In this document: positions 1-5,583 of the stretch, one piece after another
Position numbering within the stretch: the stretch's first letter is position 1
Layout of the letters: each line of letters opens with the position of its first letter
NCBI GenBank assembly: GCA_007124395.1
Contig: SLFF01000264.1
Span: 1-5,710 of the forward strand
Origin: Thermomicrobiaceae bacterium
GTDB lineage: Bacteria > Chloroflexota > Chloroflexia > Thermomicrobiales > Thermomicrobiaceae
Direction of reading: 5' to 3'
DNA length: 5,710 nucleotides
Translations under genes and position numbers: made by a program
Notes under the pieces: generated by a model
Databases searched by the model: none
What the model was told of the DNA's origin: nothing
What the model saw: only the letters and a program-made list of their open reading frames with translations

Positions 1-1022
1 AACTGGAAGTAGGTGACCCAGTTATCGTACTCAGCATCCTGCGCCATCTGCTCGGCTTCGTCGTCACCGATGAATTCTGGATGGAACTGCTCCAGATAGT
101 GTCCCGGCGCATAGGCGCCCATGAGCGTTCGTCCACGAGTCGCGTGGCCGCCACCGATCATGGTTGATCCGGCCAGGACGTCAGGGAACATCGGATACGG
201 CTCCGGGAAGATGAAGTGGATGGTGTAGTCTCCGTCCGCCTCCATGGTGCCCTGCTGGCCGTTGATGGCGGTTTCCGGGTTCTTGACCGGAGTGAGCTCA
301 TCGTTCTCGTACATGTGCTGGAACCACCACATGAAGTCCGCTGAGGTAAACGGGTGGCCGTCTGACCAGTGCATGCCTTCCCGCAGGTAGAGCGTTGTTA
401 CGCGACCTTCATCAGTCACTTCCCAGTCTCTGGCCAGCGATGGCTGAATCTCGCTACCGGTGTAGTCCCAGAACAGTGGTTTGTCACTGGACATGATCCG
501 GTTGCCGTTTTCGTTGTCGCCAGGGCCGGTGAAGGCGCGTCGCCAGGTTCCACCATATTCACCGATCTCATGAACCGGCTGGAACACGGCCGGGTGGCTG
601 CCGATGCGTTCTTCAACGGGGGGCAGATCGCCTGCTTCGACCATCTCGGCAAGATCTGGCGCTTCGTTGAAGGAGTCAGGCATTTCGTCGACCAGCACCG
701 GGCCTTCGAGTTCGCCGATCAGATCGGATCCGATTTCGACGTCGTCTTCGTCGACGTCCATCGGGTCATCATCAGCATCTTCGGCATCGTCAGTATCCGG
801 CTCGTCAACTTCTTCATCATCGTCTGTATCGTCTGTATCTTCGGCTGCAACTTCATCGTCGTCGGCGTCTTCAACGCCCTCGCAGGCTGCCAGCAAAGCA
901 GAGACAGTGGGTACGGCAAGTCCGAGCGCCGCCCCGCGCTTGATCACGTCCCGGCGTGTCAGCTTTGCGGTGGTTACTGAACCGATAACCTGCGTGATGT
1001 CCGATAGATCTTTGATCCCCAT
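1..1022 (-). CDS. ABC transporter substrate-binding lipoprotein, family 5 (3' end outside window)
   Basis: First 340 residues of an extracytoplasmic solute-binding lipoprotein of the peptide/oligosaccharide type (SBP_bac_5 family), which would deliver a solute to an ABC importer. In order: a twin-arginine motif TRRDVIK (R23, R24); a hydrophobic segment ending in a lipobox LAAC with C47 as the lipidated residue; an acidic linker, residues 48-96, with 32 Asp/Glu of 49; a conserved bridge (about 97-145); then the family 5 domain, with the signature around YLREGMHWSDG (212-222) followed by FTSADF. The start at 1022 is preferred because GAGGA (1031-1035) lies 8 nt upstream. An in-frame ATG at 1040 has no such site. 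It is a paralogue of the complete gene at 1796-4021, with the same residue numbers for the Arg pair and Cys, and more than half of aligned positions look identical by eye. The DNA differs at many synonymous sites, so the duplication is not recent. No permease gene is in the window. The ligand is unknown. Confidence 0.95.
   Translation of the reverse strand, partial: MGIKDLSDITQVIGSVTTAKLTRRDVIKRGAALGLAVPTVSALLAACEGVEDADDDEVAAEDTDDTDDDEEVDEPDTDDAEDADDDPMDVDEDDVEIGSDLIGELEGPVLVDEMPDSFNEAPDLAEMVEAGDLPPVEERIGSHPAVFQPVHEIGEYGGTWRRAFTGPGDNENGNRIMSSDKPLFWDYTGSEIQPSLARDWEVTDEGRVTTLYLREGMHWSDGHPFTSADFMWWFQHMYENDELTPVKNPETAINGQQGTMEADGDYTIHFIFPEPYPMFPDVLAGSTMIGGGHATRGRTLMGAYAPGHYLEQFHPEFIGDDEAEQMAQDAEYDNWVTYFQ
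822..839 (-). repeat. 9-nt tandem duplication in acidic-linker codons
   Basis: GTCTGTATC occurs twice head to tail (822-830 and 831-839, plus-strand reading). It is in frame and encodes two Asp-Thr-Asp units on the minus strand. It sits inside the Asp/Glu-rich linker of the left-hand lipoprotein and looks like a slippage duplication of three codons. Confidence 0.8.
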
Positions 1023-1073
1023 CTCGTGATTCCTCACCATGAAACTGGCAAATAGGATTCGCAACAGAATCTG

Positions 1074-1114
1074 AGACCGGTTTCTCCAGAAGTGCCACGT
1101 TTTCCAGACCGGTT
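1074..1114. repeat. Direct repeat AGACCGGTT, 32-bp period
   Basis: AGACCGGTT lies at 1074-1082 and again at 1106-1114, each containing the palindromic core ACCGGT, about 50-90 bp before the lipoprotein start codon. The period is close to three helical turns. It may be a paired protein-binding site or may be chance; there is no independent support. Confidence 0.35.
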
Positions 1115-1354
1115 CCGGGATCCGTTACGAACGACAGTCAGAATGAATCAGCTCCTCCTCAGGTAATCTCCTCTCGATGTTGCTGCGGGCTCCTCAACAG
1201 CTATGTTCTGTGCAGGTTGATCGTGTCAGCACGCAATGCGGTGAGACTGCTTTGCATGACAAATCCGAACCGTCGAATCGAGGGCCCGGTCATCATGAGC
1301 GTTTGCGAGAGATTGCGGCTCCAGAACCAGATCAACCTTGATCGATTTCTTTCT

Positions 1355-1368
1355 GCACAACGTTGTGC
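1355..1368. promoter_or_regulatory. Perfect 14-bp palindrome, candidate LacI/GalR-type operator
   Basis: GCACAACGTTGTGC is a perfect palindrome with a central CG flanked by AA and TT. Operators of LacI/GalR-family repressors, which commonly control sugar catabolic genes, often have a central CG of this kind. It lies downstream of the proposed minus-strand promoter and upstream of the left lipoprotein gene, where a bound repressor could block elongation. It would also be close to a weaker alternative promoter around 1402-1430. Assignment to LacI/GalR is inference from symmetry; no regulator gene is in the window. Confidence 0.45.
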
Positions 1369-1429
1369 GTCAGACATGTGTACGAAGCGCGTTAGCAGGG
1401 ATATATACAATATTTGTTATGTGATGTGT

Positions 1430-1450
1430 AAGCTGCGTAATTTGCAGCTT
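1430..1450. repeat. Inverted repeat AAGCTGC / GCAGCTT
   Basis: A 7-bp perfect inverted repeat (1430-1436 and 1444-1450) with a 7-nt AT-rich centre, followed on the plus strand by CGG and five T. It could be a protein-binding dyad or a small hairpin in the minus-strand leader. No plus-strand gene precedes it, so a terminator reading is weak. Confidence 0.4.
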
Positions 1451-1512
1451 CGGTTTTTGCGCATTTCCAGTTGTGCTATCGATATTGATTTTGGCTCGTC
1501 TGTATCTAGCAC

Positions 1513-1541
1513 ACTATCCTACTTTGCCCGGATGCTGTCAA
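1513..1541 (-). promoter_or_regulatory. Candidate sigma70 promoter for left lipoprotein gene
   Basis: On the minus strand a perfect -35 box TTGACA (1541 to 1536) is followed after exactly 17 nt by GATAGT (1518 to 1513), which matches 4 of 6 bases of TATAAT. The design parallels the promoter proposed for the paralogous gene (TTGACA, 17 nt, GATAAT). The expected start near 1506 implies a leader of about 480 nt. A weaker alternative, TACACA-N17-TATATA, lies at 1402-1430 and would give a shorter leader. Confidence 0.5.
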
Positions 1542-1560
1542 GCCCTTGCAGGGACAATCC

Positions 1561-1576
1561 ATGCAGAAACCTGCAT
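1561..1576. repeat. Inverted repeat ATGCAG-AAAC-CTGCAT upstream of promoter
   Basis: Perfect 6-bp arms with a 4-nt centre, about 20 bp upstream of the -35 box of the minus-strand promoter at 1513-1541. The position suits an activator site, but the length is short enough to occur by chance. Confidence 0.3.
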
Positions 1577-1749
1577 TGTTCGCGATTCGGATTGGCAAGC
1601 TATTACGTGTAATGCGCAGATGTTCTTCGCATTCCTGCAGTTTCAGTTCTATGGAGCGGATGAGTATCCGAGAGCGGCAGAGGTGAGCAAGAAATATTGC
1701 GTGAACGATACGTCGCGCGCGTTGTTAAGTCGCGAGACTGCACTGGAAC

Positions 1750-1783
1750 GAGTGGACGTGGCGGTTTTCCGCCACGTCCACTC
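1750..1783 (-). terminator. Strong 15-bp hairpin just after the lipoprotein stop codon
   Basis: Perfect 15-bp GC-rich inverted repeat (1750-1764 with 1769-1783) around a 4-nt loop (TTTT on plus, AAAA on minus), beginning 12 nt after the stop of the minus-strand gene at 1796. No run of T follows the stem on the minus strand, so it is not a textbook intrinsic terminator. It could stop transcription inefficiently or protect the 3' end of the messenger. Its position, followed by a new promoter, suggests that the two lipoprotein genes are separate transcription units. Confidence 0.7.
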
Positions 1784-1795
1784 TGTCAGATTCAC

Positions 1796-4021
1796 CTAAT
1801 TCTGATGGAAGAAGAGGGTTGCTGGGTGCGAGACACTGGGTGTCTCAACTTGCTTCCCGTTGATATGCCGGGACGGGCTGTTTCCCACGTTGTTGTTGAC
1901 AATCCGCACGCCGATGGCAATTGGCGACAGTCCGACTGTGCCGATCGCCCATACATCATCGGTGATGATCTCCCAGATCTCCTGCATCGCTTCGTTGCGT
2001 TCCTCCAGCTCCATTCCGGCGGCGGAGAACCATATCTCCTGCGCTCGTTTCATCCCCTCGGGCGGCTCGATGCCGCTCTCGCCGGCTGTCATCGCCCAGG
2101 TTGCGTGCTGGGGCCCAACGCCAGACCAGACGTGTGCAACCGGGAGCATCATATTCGGTGAGATGTCCAGATTCTCGGAGCCATCGTTGAACCACATGGA
2201 GAGCTGAAGCTCGTTTGCCTGATTGCGCTCCCACCACAGGCTGTCTTCGAGTTCCTGGAAATCGATCTGAATGCCGATGTTTTCAGCGAGTTGGAAGACA
2301 ATCATCTCACAGACTGCTGGCCAGTTCAGCCGGGCGCCGGATGCTGAAAGCCGAATGCGGAATCTCTCGCCGTTGTCGCGGCGAAGTCGGTATCCCTCTT
2401 GATCTCGTTCGGTAAGACCAAGACCATCCAGTAACTCATTGGCCTGATCGGGATCCAGCGTGTGCCATTTCGTCCGCCACTCTTCTTCTCCAGGGTTCTG
2501 CGGACTATCAGGGCCCGGGATGCAGGAACCGGGAGTGCCCAGGCCGAGCCAGAGCGCTTCATTCAGCTGATCTCGGTCGATCCCTAGTGAGAGCGCTCGA
2601 CGAAAGTCAGGTTCATTGATGAGGTCGACGATTTCATCATCTCCCTCTTCTTCACCCCGCCAGGACATGTTGCACATTACCATTGCGTCTGCGCCCCAGA
2701 GAGCAGGGTCGAGGTGGATCGTGTAGTTGCTCTCTTCCTGGTTTTCAAGCAGCACTGGGAGCGCGCCAAGATCGATGTGACGTTGCTGGAAGTCGATCTC
2801 GCCAGCGAGTGCCCGCAGCGTGATCACTTCGAGATCCTCAGCGTTCCGCATGACTATCGAGTCTATATACGGTAGCTGGTTGCCCTCGGTGTCGACTGCC
2901 CAGAAGTACGGGTTCCGTTCGAGAACCCAGTTCGGCTCGTTCATCGGGTTGACTGTCTTCCAGGCAAAGACCACGGGACGATCAGGGTTCAGCGCCCAGT
3001 TGTTGAGGAATTCGAAGTAGGTCGTCCAGTTGTCATATTCTGCGTCCTGTGCGATCTGATCGGCCTCATCAGCGCCGACAAACTCAGGATGGAATTGCTC
3101 CAGGTAATGGCCAGGGGCAAAGATAGTCGGTAGCGGCCCCCCGATTGGTGATGAACTTGCAAGCATTGAGTCGAACATCGGGTAAGGTTCCGGGAAGATC
3201 CATTTGACGATGTAGTCACCGTCGGTCTCCATAACTCCCTGTTCACCGTTGATCGCCGTGGCCGGGTTTTTGACCGGAGTGAATTCCTCGTTCCCGTAGA
3301 TGTGCTCGTACCAGAACATGAAGTCTGCTGATGTAAATGGCTCTCCGTCTGACCACCGCATACCTTCACGAAGATAGAAGGTAAACTCGCGGCCATCGTC
3401 AGACATTTCCCAGTCCCGGGCGATGCACGGAGTCATTTCACTGGCCGTGTAATCCCAGAACAGGACTCTCCCGCTACTCGTGATGATCCGATTACCTTGA
3501 GGTGTGTCTCCAGGACCCAGCTTGGCGCGGCGCAAGGTGCCTCCGTATTGACCGATTTCGTGGACTGGCCGAATGACCATCGGCTGTGAGCTAATGCGCT
3601 CTTCGACTGGGGGAAGGTCGCCTGCCTCGACAAGTTCGGCCAGTTCTGGTGCCTCGCTGAAGGAGTCTGGCATCTCGTCGACAACCACAGGTCCTTCGAG
3701 CTCGCCAATCAGGTCCATGCCGATTTCGACGTCGTCTGTTTCAACGTCTAACGGGTCGGCATCATCTTCGGACGGTTCTTCGTCTTCTTCGTCTTCTTCG
3801 GCATCATCGGAGTCGGGGTCTTCCACGACGTCATCGTCGATTTCTTCTGCGGCGACTTCTTCGTCGTCGTCGACTCCCTCGCAGGCGGCAAGTAGCGCCG
3901 AGACTGCCGGTACTGCAAGCCCGAGCGCGGCGCCTCGCTTCAATACATCACGACGGGTAAGTCTTGAGTTTGACTCTGAGGCGAATAGCCGCAATGAACG
4001 AGGAACTTCATCGATTGTCAT
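1796..4021 (-). CDS. ABC transporter substrate-binding lipoprotein, family 5 (complete, 741 aa)
   Basis: Complete extracytoplasmic solute-binding lipoprotein of the SBP_bac_5 family (peptides, oligosaccharides and similar solutes). Residues 22-28 are the twin-arginine motif TRRDVLK; a hydrophobic stretch leads to the lipobox LAAC with C47. Residues 48-99 form an acidic linker (33 Asp/Glu of 52). A bridge rich in conserved residues (about 100-145) precedes the binding domain, whose family signature YLREGMRWSDG starts near 216. The C-terminus, with a VNNNVGN motif and a final FFHQN, looks intact. At 741 residues it exceeds common family 5 proteins (about 500-600), partly because of the linker and bridge. 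The start at 4021 is chosen because AGGA (4030-4033) lies 8 nt upstream and the numbering then matches the paralogue; a longer in-frame ATG at 4135 lacks a good site. Transcribed divergently from the aldolase. The ligand cannot be predicted. Confidence 0.96.
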   Translation of the reverse strand: MTIDEVPRSLRLFASESNSRLTRRDVLKRGAALGLAVPAVSALLAACEGVDDDEEVAAEEIDDDVVEDPDSDDAEEDEEDEEPSEDDADPLDVETDDVEIGMDLIGELEGPVVVDEMPDSFSEAPELAELVEAGDLPPVEERISSQPMVIRPVHEIGQYGGTLRRAKLGPGDTPQGNRIITSSGRVLFWDYTASEMTPCIARDWEMSDDGREFTFYLREGMRWSDGEPFTSADFMFWYEHIYGNEEFTPVKNPATAINGEQGVMETDGDYIVKWIFPEPYPMFDSMLASSSPIGGPLPTIFAPGHYLEQFHPEFVGADEADQIAQDAEYDNWTTYFEFLNNWALNPDRPVVFAWKTVNPMNEPNWVLERNPYFWAVDTEGNQLPYIDSIVMRNAEDLEVITLRALAGEIDFQQRHIDLGALPVLLENQEESNYTIHLDPALWGADAMVMCNMSWRGEEEGDDEIVDLINEPDFRRALSLGIDRDQLNEALWLGLGTPGSCIPGPDSPQNPGEEEWRTKWHTLDPDQANELLDGLGLTERDQEGYRLRRDNGERFRIRLSASGARLNWPAVCEMIVFQLAENIGIQIDFQELEDSLWWERNQANELQLSMWFNDGSENLDISPNMMLPVAHVWSGVGPQHATWAMTAGESGIEPPEGMKRAQEIWFSAAGMELEERNEAMQEIWEIITDDVWAIGTVGLSPIAIGVRIVNNNVGNSPSRHINGKQVETPSVSHPATLFFHQN
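3782..3799 (-). repeat. 9-nt tandem duplication in acidic-linker codons
   Basis: GTCTTCTTC occurs twice head to tail (3782-3790, 3791-3799, plus-strand reading), in frame, encoding Glu-Glu-Asp twice. It differs in sequence from the 9-nt duplication in the paralogue's linker, so the two linkers seem to have expanded independently. Confidence 0.8.
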
Positions 4022-4362
4022 TCTCTGGTTCCTAACGCTGAATTCGATAAGTTGATCTCGCGGAGGTGTCCGGTCTCTCCTCAACTGCCCCCGGGAACCG
4101 ATCCCTGTCTCGCCAAGTCCGAACACCTCGAACATCCTGATAGTCGGCGTTGCGATGGCCTGATGTACTCCTTTCCGCGCCGGTACTGGTCCGACTGCAG
4201 CGATATGCGTCGCCTGCGCGGCGTGTCTGCGGACTCTGCCTGCGCGGCTTGCAGGGCGATAGTCAGGTGCCGGAGAGTATGATGCGCAATATTACGGGTG
4301 ATGAATTACGCTACCGGATTGCCTCGTGCAAGGATTGGTTTTTGGAAAACGGTATATATCTG
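4022..4362 (-). other. Long 5' leader of the complete lipoprotein gene
   Basis: If the promoter at 4363-4391 is used, the leader is about 335 nt. It is free of recognisable genes; the in-frame N-terminal extension from ATG 4135 resembles nothing in the family. It contains an 11-bp direct repeat (4212-4222, 4238-4248) and GC-rich stretches that could fold. No known riboswitch class is recognised. Confidence 0.5.
4212..4248. repeat. Direct repeat GCCTGCGCGGC, 26-bp period
   Basis: The 11-mer GCCTGCGCGGC is present exactly twice, at 4212-4222 and 4238-4248, within the leader of the minus-strand lipoprotein gene. The spacing is about 2.5 helical turns. Function unknown: it may be a protein site, an RNA element or a remnant duplication. 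Confidence 0.5.
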
Positions 4363-4391
4363 ATTATCGTTCGGTCTGGAGCGCCTGTCAA
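4363..4391 (-). promoter_or_regulatory. Near-consensus sigma70 promoter for complete lipoprotein gene
   Basis: On the minus strand TTGACA (4391 to 4386) is followed after 17 nt by GATAAT (4368 to 4363), 5 of 6 matches to TATAAT. This is the best promoter match in the window. The start is expected near 4356. It points away from the plus-strand promoter at 4439-4467. Confidence 0.7.
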
Positions 4392-4413
4392 TACCCCTCA
4401 TCCCGCTTAGCGC

Positions 4414-4441
4414 CAATGACGTACTGCCGGATAAATCATTG
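4414..4441. promoter_or_regulatory. Inverted repeat CAATGA-N16-TCATTG, candidate operator
   Basis: Perfect 6-bp half-sites at 4414-4419 and 4436-4441, centres 22 bp apart (about two helical turns), lying between the two divergent promoters. The right half-site overlaps the first bases of the plus-strand -35 box. A dimeric regulator bound here could repress the aldolase promoter and affect the divergent one. Six-base arms are short, so chance occurrence is possible. Confidence 0.4.
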
Positions 4442-4467
4442 ACATGCCCACCACTTGCTGCTATTTT
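4439..4467 (+). promoter_or_regulatory. Candidate sigma70 promoter for aldolase operon
   Basis: Perfect -35 box TTGACA (4439-4444), 17-nt spacer, and TATTTT (4462-4467), 4 of 6 matches to TATAAT. The expected start near 4474 gives a leader of about 230 nt before the aldolase start codon. Its -35 box is 47 bp from that of the divergent promoter. Confidence 0.6.
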
Positions 4468-4540
4468 GATCGCGCAGAGTATCTGTGAAATGACAGCAGA
4501 TTCGGCATTCCGGCGAGAGAATTGTCAGCGACAGTCTGCT

Positions 4541-4571
4541 GCCTGGATACGGGGAAGGTCCCTATCCAGGC
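4541..4571 (+). repeat. Hairpin GCCTGGATA / TATCCAGGC in leader
   Basis: Perfect 9-bp stem (4541-4549 with 4563-4571) enclosing a second 4-bp helix GGGA/TCCC (4552-4555, 4559-4562) with a 3-nt loop. Two unpaired bases on the left side separate the helices. Confidence 0.65.
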
Positions 4572-4611
4572 TGGAAGCCGAATCCGGTGCCAGAGATAGA
4601 TCAACGAGTGC

Positions 4612-4634
4612 CGAATAGAGGATTTCTCTATTCG
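4612..4634 (+). repeat. Perfect hairpin CGAATAGAG / CTCTATTCG in leader
   Basis: 9-bp perfect stem with a 5-nt loop GATTT, about 55 nt before the aldolase ribosome binding site. Not followed by a T-run, so not an intrinsic terminator. Confidence 0.65.
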
Positions 4635-4706
4635 CAGTATTGGTGGGCAAGTAACCACATCTGGTTGGCGATAGTAAATGCTGACCGGGAAAGGAACAAA
4701 AATTCA

Positions 4707-5564
4707 ATGGCACGAATGAACAAAGTAATCCAGCGACTCGAGAGCGGCGAACTGGCGTTCGGTCCGTTTCTCCCGGCCGGTTCGATCCCCGATGCCGTGT
4801 GGGCATCTTCGTCTGGCTATGACGCTGTGGTGTTCGAGATGGAGCACAACTCCTTCAGCCTGCACGATCTCCGCCTGTCGATGCAGTTCATGCTGGATCG
4901 AAAGCAGATCCTTGATTCCGGCTCCCCGGCACCCTCGGTCGCCCCGTTTGTGCGCATTCCGGTCAACGGACGAGAGCGCAACCAGTGGATCGTGAAGCAA
5001 GTGCTCGATATCGGCGTAATGGGGATCGTCTTCCCGATGATCAATACCCCTGAGGATGCGGTTGCCGCGGTTCAGGCATGCCGCTACCCGCATCCGGGCG
5101 ATGCCAACGATCCAGGTCCAGTCGGCCAGCGAGGCCATGCCCCGAACAACGCCGTTCGCTACTGGGGACTCAGCCAGTCCGAGTATTTCGAGAAGGCCGA
5201 CGTCTGGCCGCTCGATCCGCAGGGCGAGATTCTCCCACTGCTGCAGTGTGAGACCATCGAGTCGGTGAATAACCTCGAAGCGATCCTCGATGCAGTGCCC
5301 AATCCGGGGTTGATTCTGATTAGCGAGAGCGATCTCTCGGTTTCCCTGGGCCACAAGGGCGAGGATACTCCCGAGTTGCGCGAAGCGGTCCAGAAAGCGG
5401 CGGAGATCTGCCGCTCCCGCGGCGTGCACTACGGCTCGCCACAGGTGAACATGGACAATATCGAACAGCGCATCGCCGATGGCTTCACCTACCTGATGCC
5501 GCCATTGCCGCGTTCGGCTGAGGTCTTGACGAAGGGCCGCGAGCTGGAATCCGGCCGGAACTAG
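4707..5564 (+). CDS. HpcH/HpaI family class II aldolase
   Basis: Complete 285-residue protein of the HpcH/HpaI aldolase family, metal-dependent (beta/alpha)8 enzymes that reversibly cleave 2-keto-3-deoxy or 4-hydroxy-2-keto acids to pyruvate and an aldehyde (HpaI, GarL and YfaU types). Visible family landmarks: FEMEH (43-47), with H47 matching the catalytic His; R83 in FVRIP, matching the pyruvate-binding Arg; VLDIGVMGIVFPMINTPEDA (99-118); CRYP (125-128); E182 in QCET and D209 in ESDLS, matching the two metal ligands. The stretch between CRYP and E182 is about 15 residues longer than in HpaI, with RGHAPNNAVRYWG in place of the usual RGVG loop. The Asp three residues before the catalytic His in HpaI is Glu here (E44). 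The start at 4707 is chosen for AAGGA at 4691-4695 (11 nt away). Cytoplasmic; probably co-transcribed with the downstream enolase-superfamily gene. The exact substrate is unknown. Confidence 0.93.
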   Translation: MARMNKVIQRLESGELAFGPFLPAGSIPDAVWASSSGYDAVVFEMEHNSFSLHDLRLSMQFMLDRKQILDSGSPAPSVAPFVRIPVNGRERNQWIVKQVLDIGVMGIVFPMINTPEDAVAAVQACRYPHPGDANDPGPVGQRGHAPNNAVRYWGLSQSEYFEKADVWPLDPQGEILPLLQCETIESVNNLEAILDAVPNPGLILISESDLSVSLGHKGEDTPELREAVQKAAEICRSRGVHYGSPQVNMDNIEQRIADGFTYLMPPLPRSAEVLTKGRELESGRN

Positions 5565-5583
5565 TCGCCCCGCTGTATCGACC

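Larger units (their letters stand above)
1023..1749. other. Intergenic region, no convincing gene; long leader of the left lipoprotein gene
   Basis: No frame here gives a recognisable protein. The longest ones (plus 1217-1612, minus 1410-1201) are Cys/Arg/Ser-rich without a known motif. The region does hold a minus-strand promoter (1513-1541), a perfect palindrome (1355-1368), an imperfect dyad GATCAA-CC-TTGATC (1330-1343), a 7-bp inverted repeat (1430-1450), a 6-bp inverted repeat (1561-1576) and 9-bp direct repeats AGACCGGTT (1074-1082, 1106-1114). An orphan Shine-Dalgarno-like run lies at 1152-1160. If transcription starts near 1506, the leader is about 480 nt. Confidence 0.6.
4474..4706 (+). 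promoter_or_regulatory. Structured 5' leader of the aldolase operon
   Basis: The leader carries several complementary segments. These are 4494-4500 with 4535-4541 (CAGCAGA/TCTGCTG); 4499-4511 with 4573-4584 (GATTCGGC...TTCC with GGAAGCCGAATC, one bulge); a small TGTC-AGC-GACA hairpin (4523-4533); a 9-bp stem at 4541-4571 with an inner GGGA/TCCC helix; and a perfect 9-bp hairpin at 4612-4634. The first two pairings overlap at 4499-4500, so they compete. No T-run follows any stem. It does not match a riboswitch class I recognise; it could be a regulatory leader or simply a stable untranslated region. Confidence 0.45.

Noticed and set aside
604..1029. Plus-strand serine-rich open frame opposite the left lipoprotein (and its twin at 3573-4055)
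   Set aside because: The serine runs are the antisense reading of Asp/Glu codons in the acidic linkers; the true coding strand has signal peptide, lipobox and family motifs.
1430..1459. Hairpin plus five T on the plus strand as an intrinsic terminator
   Set aside because: The stem is only 7 bp, the T-run is interrupted from the stem by CGG, and no plus-strand gene lies upstream to be terminated.
1217..1612. 131-codon plus-strand open frame in the gap
   Set aside because: Cys/Arg/Ser-rich composition, no motif and no clear ribosome binding site; it also crosses the candidate minus-strand promoter.
1023..1749. tRNA, other RNA gene, CRISPR array or insertion sequence in the gap
   Set aside because: No cloverleaf with a convincing T-loop, no regularly spaced repeats, no transposase fragment or terminal inverted repeats could be found.
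4022..4135. ATG at 4135 as start of the complete lipoprotein
   Set aside because: It would put 60 residues before the twin-arginine pair, has no good ribosome binding site and breaks the match with the paralogue's N-terminal layout.
4587..4706. GTG start at 4587 giving a 40-residue N-terminal extension of the aldolase
   Set aside because: The extension resembles nothing in the family, runs through the perfect hairpin at 4612-4634, and ATG 4707 has its own ribosome binding site and gives the usual N-terminus.
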